Assembly: GCF_017639205.1 (NCBI RefSeq) | Contig: NZ_CP071139.1 | Coordinates: 8,493,501-8,557,500, forward strand | Reading direction: 5' to 3' | Source: Streptomyces nojiriensis | Lineage (GTDB): Bacteria; Actinomycetota; Actinomycetes; Streptomycetales; Streptomycetaceae | Length of the DNA stretch: 64,000 nucleotides | Part shown: positions 32,785-40,301 of the stretch, in pieces | How the letters are laid out: each line of letters begins with the position of its first letter | Position numbering within the stretch: the first letter of the stretch is position 1 | The notes under the pieces: model-generated | Seen by the model: only the letters and a program-made list of their open reading frames with translations | Told to the model about the DNA's origin: nothing | The model's database searches: none | Made by a program: the position numbers and the translations under genes

Positions 32785-33522
32785 TTACGCGGGGATCAGG
32801 GTCTTGCGGCGCCGCTTGCGCTGCGCGCCCGCCGACAGCCTCAGCTCGATGATCGACCGTACGGCCGGCCACTCCTCGTCGAGGATCGAGTAGAAGGCCG
32901 TACTGCGGACGGCGCCGTCGAGCCCCCGCGAATGGGCCCGGCGGACCCCCTCGCAGGTGAAGCCCAGACGTTCCATGGCGGCTCGCGACCGGCCGTTGCG
33001 CGCGTCCGCGCGCAGCGAGATGCGCCGTACCCCCCAGGTCTCGAAGGCATGGCGGAGCATGAGCAGCTTCGCCTCGGTGTTGATGCCGGTTCCCTGGGCG
33101 CCCGGGGACAGCCAGGTATTGCCGATCTCGGCGGCATCGGGGATCGCCGTCGCCGGATCGCCGAACGGGACTCCGGGCACGGCGGGCCAGACCAGAGGCC
33201 CCTGCCAGTAGTCGAGTTCCAGGAACCGGGTCGAACCGACGACCCGCCCGTCGGTGGCTCTGACCACCGCGAACGGGAGCGATCGACCCGCTGCCTGATC
33301 GGCGAGGGCACGTTCGATGTACTCGTGTGACGCCTGCACCCCATGGGGTACGGGGGTGAAGGCGTAAGTCGTACGATCCTCGGCCCCGGCCACGGCCAGA
33401 GCCTCGGTGTGGTGGGGGGCGAGGGGCTCGAGCCGCACGGTGCGGCCCGCGAGGTGTACGGGTACGGGCACGGAGCCTTCGGTCCTTCTGGGCGGTGGGG
33501 TGGTTGCACAGTCTGCGTCCAT
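32785..33522 (-). CDS. GNAT family acetyltransferase (RimJ/RimL-like)
   Basis: A 245-residue acetyltransferase resembling the RimJ/RimL ribosomal-protein group. Visible are 'RTVRLEPLAPHHTEAL', 'VVGSTRFLELDYW', the CoA loop in 'GAQGTGINTEAKLLMLRHAF', and 'VRRISLRADARNGRSRAAME' followed by 'LGFTCEGVRR'. It ends in a basic stretch 'AQRKRRRKTLIPA'. ATG 33522 has G-rich SD sequence 9 nt upstream; a start at 33546 would add eight residues. The target amine is unknown. It is convergent with the propeller gene across a 61-bp gap. Confidence 0.86.
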   Translation of the reverse strand: MDADCATTPPPRRTEGSVPVPVHLAGRTVRLEPLAPHHTEALAVAGAEDRTTYAFTPVPHGVQASHEYIERALADQAAGRSLPFAVVRATDGRVVGSTRFLELDYWQGPLVWPAVPGVPFGDPATAIPDAAEIGNTWLSPGAQGTGINTEAKLLMLRHAFETWGVRRISLRADARNGRSRAAMERLGFTCEGVRRAHSRGLDGAVRSTAFYSILDEEWPAVRSIIELRLSAGAQRKRRRKTLIPA

Positions 33523-33611
33523 GACGTCGCCCCCCGTGCAAAACACGAGTGAAAGGCAACCGGCTGTCAGGTGAACGCGAGTGGCTCAATGTAGCTCCTT
33601 AATGTCCTCTC

Positions 33612-33794
33612 ATGAACCCCCAATTTGGCAATGGCGTGACACTGATTTCCGGGGACTTGGGTCCCCGCCCCGGAGGACCCGTAATCATGATCGACGGACA
33701 TCCCTTCAACCGCACGGCGTGGGCCCCCCGGACGGCCGCCCCGGCGGCCGCCGGTTGCCGTGCGATCATGCCTGACCTGCGGGAATGCGGATAG
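33612..33794 (+). pseudogene. Truncated alpha/beta-hydrolase remnant
   Basis: A 60-codon frame reads 'GPVIMIDGHPFNRTAWAP' then 'AAGCRAIMPDLRECG' and stops. This matches the opening of haloperoxidase/esterase-type alpha/beta-hydrolases: strand, oxyanion hole, then 'APDLRGYG'. The remaining ~200 residues, including the nucleophile, are absent downstream. It is flanked by non-coding DNA up to 34005. Probably the 5' relic of a deleted gene. Confidence 0.6.
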
Positions 33795-34011
33795 ATCCGG
33801 GTGGCCCCGGGTCAGGCTCCGCTCGTGGGTCCCGCGGCCGGGGCCACCGGTCCGCCGCCCCGCCCGGAGGTCGAACACATGGTCGTCGGCGGTGTGTCCG
33901 TGAGCGGCCGCACCCCGGGGGAGGTACGACTGCGCCACCCGGGTCTGCTACGGGGCCCGCGGGGCCGCCGTAGAGTCGAAGCGATGCCTGTGTCCGCCGA
34001 GGAGGGTGTAC

Positions 34012-34422
34012 ATGCTGCGAGGTGTTGCGACGATCAACTTCTGGGCCGACGACCTGGAGACCGCCAAGGCCTGGTACACCGAGCTCCTCGGGATCGCCCC
34101 GTACTTCGAGCGGCCCGGTTACGCCGAGTTCCGCATCGGCGACTACCAGCACGAGCTGGGCATCGTCGACCGCCGCCACGCCCCGCCGGGCGCGGCGAAG
34201 GACCCGGGCGGCGCGGTGGCCTACTGGGCCGTCGACGATCTCCCCGCGGTCCACGCGCGGCTCCTGGCCCTCGGGGCGACGGAGTACCAGCCGGTGACCG
34301 CGCACGGCGACGGCGGCTTCGTCACGGCGGCCGTCACGGACCCCTTCGGCAATGTGCTCGGCATCATGTGCAACCCGCACTACCTGGAGGTCCTCGAAGG
34401 GGCGACCCCGGACCCGGCCTGA
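34012..34422 (+). CDS. VOC (glyoxalase/bleomycin-resistance fold) protein
   Basis: A 136-residue vicinal-oxygen-chelate protein with two beta-alpha-beta-beta-beta modules: 'ATINFWADDLETAKAWYTELL' at the N-terminus and 'PGGAVAYWAVDDLPAVHARLL' plus 'AAVTDPFGNVLGIMCNP' in the second. The metal or ligand positions include His in 'YQHELGIVDRR'. Such single-domain proteins act in antibiotic binding, lactoylglutathione-type chemistry or dioxygenation; the role here is open. ATG 34012 is chosen because GGAGG (34001-34005) is 6 nt upstream; GTG 34006 overlaps that SD. Confidence 0.85.
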   Translation: MLRGVATINFWADDLETAKAWYTELLGIAPYFERPGYAEFRIGDYQHELGIVDRRHAPPGAAKDPGGAVAYWAVDDLPAVHARLLALGATEYQPVTAHGDGGFVTAAVTDPFGNVLGIMCNPHYLEVLEGATPDPA

Positions 34423-34455
34423 CGCCGGTCCCGCGCCGCTGAGATCATCTCGGGT

Positions 34456-35139
34456 ATGGACGACGTACTGCGGCGACTGGCCGCCGTGGGGCCCTTCTTC
34501 ACCGTCCCCTGCGGGAAGGAACCGCCCGGCCCCGGCTTCCGGCCGCTCACCGCGCTGTACGGGGAGCGGCTCGGGCCGTACGTGGCCGAGGTGGGGCGGC
34601 GGATCGGCACCGGGCCGGGCCGGGTGGCCGCCTCGACCGCACAGTTCGGGATCGTCTCCCGGCTCTGGTCGCTGGGGCTCGGGTGCGCGGCACTGGCGGG
34701 CCGGGTTCCGGACCTGGCCCCTGACCGGGTGTGGTGGCGGCTGCCGGACGCGGGATCGCTGCAGCTGTGGCTGCCCGAGCCCGCCCCCGGCCTGCCGGCC
34801 GAGGCGCTCGGGGAGAACGTCCTGGCGAACCTGGCCGTGCTCGACGAGGCCCTGCGCGAGCGCTTCGGGGTCTCGCCGAAGGTCCTGCGGGGGAACGCGG
34901 CGTCCGGGCTCGTCGGGGCGCTGCGCGTGCTGATCGACCGGGTGCCGGGCGGCGCGGCCGTGGAGCTGGCGGGCGCCCTGCTGGCCGACGGCGGAGCGCT
35001 GGCGGGCACCGGCACCTTCATCCATGAGGAGGGGCTCGGAGTGGCGTTCGTACGGCGCAGCTGCTGCCTCTACTACCAGGTGCCCGGAGGCGGGCTCTGC
35101 GGCGACTGCGTGCTGCGGACCGCGCGGCGGACGGGCTGA
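34456..35139 (+). CDS. FhuF-like (2Fe-2S) iron-reductase-like protein
   Basis: A 227-residue protein. The C-terminus 'RRSCCLYYQVPGGGLCGDCV' carries the Cys-Cys...Cys-x2-Cys set that binds a [2Fe-2S] cluster in FhuF-type ferric-siderophore reductases. The N-terminal ~190 residues are helical with 'LGENVLANLAVLDEALRERF', as in that family. It would release iron from imported siderophores by one-electron reduction in the cytosol. No siderophore transporter is adjacent. The stop codon forms the start of a 12-bp tandem repeat. Confidence 0.82.
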   Translation: MDDVLRRLAAVGPFFTVPCGKEPPGPGFRPLTALYGERLGPYVAEVGRRIGTGPGRVAASTAQFGIVSRLWSLGLGCAALAGRVPDLAPDRVWWRLPDAGSLQLWLPEPAPGLPAEALGENVLANLAVLDEALRERFGVSPKVLRGNAASGLVGALRVLIDRVPGGAAVELAGALLADGGALAGTGTFIHEEGLGVAFVRRSCCLYYQVPGGGLCGDCVLRTARRTG

Positions 35140-35219
35140 CAGCCGTCCTGACAGCCGTCCTGACAGCCGTCCTGACAGCCGTCCTGACGGACGGCCTGAC
35201 GGACGGCGTGACGGAGGGC
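35136..35219. repeat. Seven-copy 12-bp tandem repeat with hairpin potential
   Basis: Units start every 12 bp from 35136. Four are CTGACAGCCGTC, two CTGACGGACGGC, one GTGACGGAGGGC. The first contains the TGA of the FhuF-like gene and every following copy repeats TGA in the same frame. GCCGTCC (35178-35184) pairs with GGACGGC (35189-35195) across a 4-nt loop, and other copies can pair likewise, so the tract may serve as a terminator. Confidence 0.92.
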
Positions 35220-35299
35220 CCCACGGTCACCGGCCGACGCACGCGGCCGTTCGGAGCAAGGGAGGGCGCGCCGCGCCCCGGCCCGCCACGGGCCCCGCG

Positions 35300-35312
35300 T
35301 ACGGTCCGCTGC
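35300..35312 (+). promoter_or_regulatory. Leaderless promoter of the Tat hydrolase
   Basis: TACGGT (35300-35305) is followed by 7 nt and the ATG at 35313. No SD is present. Confidence 0.4.
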
Positions 35313-36731
35313 ATGACCGCTCGTACACCGCACCAGCCCGCCGCGCTCACCCGCCGCGCGGCCCTGACCGGCCTCGCCGCGGGGGCCGGGGCGCTCGCCG
35401 TCGGGGGTGGGGCCCGCACCGCGGCCGCCGCGCCCAGGCCGTCCGCCAAGGCGGTGGGTCCCACACCCGGAGCCATGCAGCTCTTCGCCGATCCCGGCTT
35501 CAACTTCGCGGGCCTGCTCGCCCTCGGCGCGGCCGGCATGCGCGCCTCCGAGGTGGGCGAGGTGCTGACCGCGGTCAACGCGATCAATGCGGCGGGGCTG
35601 TCCGAGCAGACGTTCAGCGACACCTTCCGCGCCTGGGGGGACCGGCTCGCCGCGCCCCCGGCCGCCGGCCGGCACGGCCACGGTGCCCCCTCGCAGACCC
35701 GCCGCTTCCGGTCCCTGCGCGCCGCCCAGTACTACGCGCAGGCGCTGTTCTACGTGCTCGGCACCGACCACCCCGGTGACGAGGAGTCGCTCTACCTGGC
35801 CGGGCGCGGGGCCTGGGACACCTTTGCCGCGCTCTGCTCACCGGCCGCCGTCCGCGCGCAGGTCCCGTACGGCAAGACCCGCCTGCCCGTCTGGTTCTTC
35901 CGCCCGGACGGTCCCGCCGAACCGCGCCCCACCGTGATCCTCACCAACGGCAGCGACGGCCAGAACCTCGACATGTGGACCTACGGTGTGGCCGCCGCAC
36001 TCGGCCGGGGCTGGAACGCCCTCGTCTACGACGGACCCGGCCAGGGGCAGCTCCTGTTCGTGGAGGAGATCCCCTTCACCACCCGCTGGGAGAAGGTGGT
36101 CGGCCCGCTCGTCGACTGGCTGGAGCGGCGCGAGGACGTGGACAGCGGCCGGATCGCGCTGACCGGCCTCAGCATGGGAGGCAACCTGGTCGCCCGTGCC
36201 GCAGCCTTCGAGCACCGGCTCGCCGCCGTCGCCTGCCAGCCGGGCTGCGTCAGCCCCTGGCTGGGATTCGACGCGGAGCTGCGCGCCGTCGTCACCCCCG
36301 ACAAGGAGGAGACCAACCGGGTCTGGAACGAGGAGGTCGTCCCGGAGCTGACGCCGGAGCTCGCCTTCACGGTCAGGAAGCGCTTCGAGATCTTCGACAG
36401 GCAGGCGCTGCGCCAGGCCCGCCAGGGCGTCGTGCCCACGGACATCTGGACCCCGGCGCAGGTGGCCATGGGCCTCGACGTCACCAAGGTGGTCGGGAGG
36501 ATCAAGGCCCCGACGCTCGTCCTGGACTACGACTTCGAGCTGTTCTACCCGGGCCAGCCGCAGCAGATGTACGACCTGCTGCGCAGCCGCCGCGAGTACG
36601 TGAAAATGACGGAGGCCACCGGGGCGCAGTTGCACTGCTCCCCGATGGCCCCGCAGCAGCACTGCGACGTCGTCTTCGACTGGCTCGCCGACGTGCTGCA
36701 GCGCCGGCGGAACTTCCGGAAGACCTCCTAG
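35313..36731 (+). CDS. Tat-exported alpha/beta-hydrolase (FrsA/dipeptidyl-peptidase-like)
   Basis: A 472-residue exported hydrolase. The N-terminus carries a Tat signal, 'TRRAALTGLAAGAGALAVGG', ending near 'RTAAAAP'. A helical cap region precedes the hydrolase core: 'PTVILTNGSDGQNLDMW', 'ALVYDGPGQGQ', nucleophile in 'IALTGLSMGGNLVARAA', and 'PTLVLDYDFELFYPGQ'. His is in 'QLHCSPMAPQQHCDVVFDW'. Substrate unknown. ATG 35313 is preferred over GTG 35208, which lies inside the 12-bp repeat. The TAG stop shares CTAG with the convergent subtilase gene. Confidence 0.85.
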   Translation: MTARTPHQPAALTRRAALTGLAAGAGALAVGGGARTAAAAPRPSAKAVGPTPGAMQLFADPGFNFAGLLALGAAGMRASEVGEVLTAVNAINAAGLSEQTFSDTFRAWGDRLAAPPAAGRHGHGAPSQTRRFRSLRAAQYYAQALFYVLGTDHPGDEESLYLAGRGAWDTFAALCSPAAVRAQVPYGKTRLPVWFFRPDGPAEPRPTVILTNGSDGQNLDMWTYGVAAALGRGWNALVYDGPGQGQLLFVEEIPFTTRWEKVVGPLVDWLERREDVDSGRIALTGLSMGGNLVARAAAFEHRLAAVACQPGCVSPWLGFDAELRAVVTPDKEETNRVWNEEVVPELTPELAFTVRKRFEIFDRQALRQARQGVVPTDIWTPAQVAMGLDVTKVVGRIKAPTLVLDYDFELFYPGQPQQMYDLLRSRREYVKMTEATGAQLHCSPMAPQQHCDVVFDWLADVLQRRRNFRKTS

Positions 36732-38542
36732 AAGGTCAGGTTCCAGGAGTCGACCTTGCCGGTGTCGCCGCCGGCGTTGTCGTTGACCCGCAGCTTCCAG
36801 GTGCCGTTCGCGGCCTCGGAGGAGGCGTTCACGGTGTAGACCTGGTTGATGTTGTCGGTGCTGCCGCCGGAGCGGTTGTGCACGGTGTAGACGGTGCCGT
36901 CCGGGGCGACCAGGTCGACCTTGAGGTCACCGATGTAGGTGTGCACGATGTTCACGCCCACCTTGAGGGTGGCCGGGGCGTTGCCGGTGACACCGGTGAC
37001 GGTGATCGCGCTCTCCACCGTGGTGTTGTCGCCGATGGCGACGTCACCGGTGTTCTCGAAGTACTTGCCGGGCGGCGGGGTGCTGCCGACGGCCTTCAGC
37101 GCGTCGACCTGGCCCTCGCCGAAGAAGCCGTTCTTCGCGGTGGTGCCCTTGCAGCGGCCGTCCGACGGGCAGGCGACGTCGTTGGCCTGGGTGGCCAGCT
37201 TGTCGCGCAGCTGCGCCGGGGTGATGCCCGGGTTGGTGCTGGCCAGCAGGGCCGCCACGCCGGTGACGTGCGGGGACGCCATCGACGTGCCGCTCATGGT
37301 GCCGTACTTGCCGCCCGGCTGGGTGCTGTAGATGCCGACGGTGTCGCCGCCGGGGGCCGTCACGTCGACGACGTTCAGACCGTAGTTGGAGTACGAGGCC
37401 TTCGCCGTGGTGCCCATCGCCGAGACCGTGACCACGCCCGGGAGCTCGGTCGGGATGTCCAGGCAGGCGTTGGTGATGGTGCGGGTGACCGGCGTCGAGT
37501 CGTTCGGGCTCTCGGTGTCGGTCGTCTTGTTGGCCAGGTCGATGTTGGAGTTGCCGGCCGCCGCGACCTGCAGCGAGCCCTTGCCCTCCGCGTACTCCTG
37601 GGCGCGCTTGACGCCCTCGATGATGGCGGCCTGGTCGGCGTTGTCCGGGCAGTTGAACTGCCACGGGTCCGTGTAGTAGCTGTTGTTGGTGACCTTGAAG
37701 CCGTGGTCACCGGCCCACATGAAGCCGCAGACGGTGTTCTCGGCGAAGAAGAGCGAGGAGCCCGGCTCGGCGATGCGCACCGAGGAGATCCGCACGCCCG
37801 GGGCCACGCCGATGACGCCCTTGCCGTTCTTGGCGGCCGCGACCGTTCCGGCCACGTGCGTGCCGTGGGTGCCGACGTCCCGCCAGGCGCCCGTACGGGT
37901 GTCCGGCTTGCCGTAGGCGCAGGACGCGGAGTCCGCCGCGTTGAAGTTCGGGGCCAGGTCCTGGTGCTGGTCGTCCACACCGGTGTCCAGGATGCCGACC
38001 TTGACGGAGGCGGAACCGGTGGTGACGGCCCAGGCCTGGTCGGCCTTGATCTGGGTCATGTCGGCGCGGACCGGCTCGCCCGAAGGCGTCGTGGCCTGCG
38101 TCGGGTTGGCGGGCAGCGCCGGGTTGTAGGCGTCCGCCGGCACGTCCGAGGTGCGGGTGGCGCCGACCTGCTGGACGCCGCTCACACCGCGCATGGTGGT
38201 GGCGAAGGTACCGGACGCGGAGTGGGCGACGATCACGCCGATCGCGTCGTAGTACTGGAACACCGTGCCGCCGTTGGCGGCGACGGCGCCCCGCACCGCC
38301 GTGGTGTCACCGGGGGCGGTGATCACGAGGTAGGCGCGGGTACCGGCAACCCAGGTCGCACTCTGGGAAGTCGGGGCCGCGGCCTTGGGGGCGGCCGCCG
38401 CGGGGGCGGGGGCCGAGGAGCCGTTGGGCGAGACGGGGGCGGTGCCGGCGAGCGCGGCGGGAGCCCCGAATGCGAGTGCCGCGCCGAGCGTGGCGGCCAG
38501 CACGAGGGTACGTCGAGGTCGGCTGGATATGTGGGGTATCAA
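36728..38542 (-). CDS. Secreted subtilisin-like (S8) protease with C-terminal P-domain
   Basis: A 604-residue exported serine protease. The signal peptide 'RRTLVLAATLGAALAFGA' is followed by an I9-like propeptide ('YLVITAPGDTTAVRGAV'). The S8 triad is intact: Asp in 'GILDTGVDDQHQD', His in 'GTHGTHVAGTVAA', Ser in 'GTMSGTSMASPHVTGVAALL'. The last ~110 residues form a proprotein-convertase P-domain ('YIGDLKVDLVAPDGTVYTVH', ending 'DSWNLTF'). Start TTG 38542 is supported by GGAGGA 4 nt upstream and by the signal peptide. Codons 2 and 5 are ATA, a rare Ile codon in such GC-rich genomes. Likely a nutrient or development protease. Confidence 0.92.
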   Translation of the reverse strand: MIPHISSRPRRTLVLAATLGAALAFGAPAALAGTAPVSPNGSSAPAPAAAAPKAAAPTSQSATWVAGTRAYLVITAPGDTTAVRGAVAANGGTVFQYYDAIGVIVAHSASGTFATTMRGVSGVQQVGATRTSDVPADAYNPALPANPTQATTPSGEPVRADMTQIKADQAWAVTTGSASVKVGILDTGVDDQHQDLAPNFNAADSASCAYGKPDTRTGAWRDVGTHGTHVAGTVAAAKNGKGVIGVAPGVRISSVRIAEPGSSLFFAENTVCGFMWAGDHGFKVTNNSYYTDPWQFNCPDNADQAAIIEGVKRAQEYAEGKGSLQVAAAGNSNIDLANKTTDTESPNDSTPVTRTITNACLDIPTELPGVVTVSAMGTTAKASYSNYGLNVVDVTAPGGDTVGIYSTQPGGKYGTMSGTSMASPHVTGVAALLASTNPGITPAQLRDKLATQANDVACPSDGRCKGTTAKNGFFGEGQVDALKAVGSTPPPGKYFENTGDVAIGDNTTVESAITVTGVTGNAPATLKVGVNIVHTYIGDLKVDLVAPDGTVYTVHNRSGGSTDNINQVYTVNASSEAANGTWKLRVNDNAGGDTGKVDSWNLTF

Positions 38543-38702
38543 TGCGTCCTCCGAAGACCCGGTGGTCAGGCCGGGTCGAACGAAACAAGTGGTGGACGCA
38601 AGATGTCATGCACACAGCCTGTTACGGAAGTACCTTTTACAGCCGGGGGGTTCGTATATCGGTGGCCGAATACCGACTATGGGTGCAAGTGCGGAGAATG
38701 GG

Positions 38703-38755
38703 GCGGGCCGACCGGGCTGGGCACCGTGGGGGCGAGCCCTGCCCGGTCGGCCCGC
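38703..38755 (-). terminator. 15-bp inverted repeat after dctA
   Basis: Perfect arms 38703-38717 and 38741-38755 with a 23-nt loop, 13 bp beyond the minus-strand stop of the transporter. Confidence 0.65.
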
Positions 38756-38768
38756 GGGGGCGTACCGG

Positions 38769-40196
38769 CTAGACCGGCACCCCGTCCTTGGGGCTGTCCG
38801 AGGGCTGCGGCACGGAATTCGGGGTTCCGTCGGACTCCGCGGACCCTGCGGACTCTGCGGACTCGGCAGACTGCGCGGGCCCGCCCTGCTGGTGCTGCGT
38901 GCCGTGCCCGTCGTCCACCAGCGTGTTCTCGTCGAACGGCAGCCGTCCCGCGAGGACTTCGGTGGCGCGCGCGTGGTCGAACTCCTTCGTCCACGTTCCG
39001 ATGAGCACCGTGGCGACCGCGTTGCCCGCGAAGTTCGTCAGCGCCCGGGCCTCGCTCATGAACCGGTCGATGCCCACGATCAGGCCGACGCCGTCCACCA
39101 GTTCCGGCCGGTGCGACTGCAGTCCGCCGGCGAGGGTGGCCAGGCCCGCGCCGGTCACCCCGGCCGCGCCCTTCGAGGCGATGATCATGAACAGCAGGAG
39201 CGAGATCTGCTCGCCCAGCGCCAGCGGCTTGCCCATCGCCTCGGCGACGAACAGCGAGGACATCGTCAGATAGATGGCCGTCCCGTCCAGGTTGAAGGAG
39301 TAGCCGGTCGGCACGGTGATCCCGGTGACCGGCCGGGAGACCCCCAGGTGCTCCATCTTCGCGATCAGCCGCGGCAGCGCCGACTCCGAGGAGGAGGTCG
39401 AGAGGATCAGCAGGAACTCCCGGCCCAGATAGCGCAGCAGGGCGAAGACACTGACCCCGGTGCACACCCGCAGCAGCGTGCCGAGGACCACGAACACGAA
39501 GAGCAGGCAGGTCGTGTAGAAGCCGATCATGATGACGGCCAGGGACTTCAGCGCGTCGATGCCGGTGGCCCCGACCACCGCCGCGATCGCCCCGAAGGCG
39601 CCCACCGGAGCCGCCCACATGATCATCGCGAGTACCCGGAAGACCATCTTCTGGACGTGCCCGATGCCCCGCAGCACCGGCTCGCCCGCCGCGCCCATGG
39701 CCTGCAGCGCGAATCCGCAGAGCAGCGCCACCAGCAGCGTCTGCAGCACCTCGCCCCCGGTGAAGGCGGACACCAGCGTGGTCGGGATGATCCCGAGCAG
39801 GAACTCCGGCGTGCTCTCGGCACCACCGGCCTTGGCCTGCGCCTCGCCCGCACTGCGCGCCGCCTCGGTCAGGTGCAGCCCGCTGCCGGGGTCCAGGAGG
39901 TTGCCGACCAGCAGGCCGATGGCCAGCGCCACCGTGGACATGACCATGAAGTAGCCGAGGGCGAGCCCGCCCACGGCTCCCACCTTGGCGGCTTTGCGCA
40001 CGGATCCGATGCCCAGCACGATCGTGCAGAAGATCACGGGCGAGATCATCATCTTGATGAGGTTGACGAAGCCGGTGCCCAGCGGTTTGAGCTCCACGGC
40101 CACGCCGGGGGCGGCGAAGCCGACGGCGATGCCGAGCAGCACCGCGCCGATCACCGCGATGTAGAGATAGTGCGTTCTGTCGCGCCTGGCGGCCAC
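38769..40196 (-). CDS. dctA: C4-dicarboxylate:cation symporter (DctA-like)
   Basis: A 475-residue membrane transporter of the DAACS family that imports succinate, fumarate and malate with protons or sodium. It has about eight transmembrane helices plus re-entrant loops. Signature segments are 'STSSSESALPRLIAKME' (the serine-rich HP1 loop), 'GYSFNLDGTAIYLTMSSLF' (TM7), and 'SKGAAGVTGAGLATLAGGL'. GTG 40196 opens the protein. The C-terminus carries an unusual Ser/Ala/Glu tail encoded by 9-bp repeats. It is divergent from a DcuS/DcuR-type two-component system 105 bp away, which very probably controls it. Confidence 0.92.
   Translation of the reverse strand: MAARRDRTHYLYIAVIGAVLLGIAVGFAAPGVAVELKPLGTGFVNLIKMMISPVIFCTIVLGIGSVRKAAKVGAVGGLALGYFMVMSTVALAIGLLVGNLLDPGSGLHLTEAARSAGEAQAKAGGAESTPEFLLGIIPTTLVSAFTGGEVLQTLLVALLCGFALQAMGAAGEPVLRGIGHVQKMVFRVLAMIMWAAPVGAFGAIAAVVGATGIDALKSLAVIMIGFYTTCLLFVFVVLGTLLRVCTGVSVFALLRYLGREFLLILSTSSSESALPRLIAKMEHLGVSRPVTGITVPTGYSFNLDGTAIYLTMSSLFVAEAMGKPLALGEQISLLLFMIIASKGAAGVTGAGLATLAGGLQSHRPELVDGVGLIVGIDRFMSEARALTNFAGNAVATVLIGTWTKEFDHARATEVLAGRLPFDENTLVDDGHGTQHQQGGPAQSAESAESAGSAESDGTPNSVPQPSDSPKDGVPV
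38827..38871 (-). repeat. 9-bp tandem repeats in the DctA C-terminal tail
   Basis: Five degenerate 9-bp units (type TCTGCGGAC) code for 'SAESAESAGSAES' in the cytosolic tail. Likely slippage-generated and length-variable. Confidence 0.7.
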
Positions 40197-40301
40197 GATG
40201 CCTCCCGGTGGTGATTACGTTCGGGGAGACCATCGCCCAGGGCTGTGACCCCGGTCACCCTTGCGTTCATTGAGTTCGCGACCCGGTGCACACTGAGCGC
40301 C

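Noticed and set aside
35975..39004. A 1009-codon open frame on the plus strand
   Set aside because: It runs antisense through the subtilase and part of dctA and out of frame through the Tat hydrolase. The translation is Arg/Gly/Val-rich with no motif; it is a high-GC shadow.
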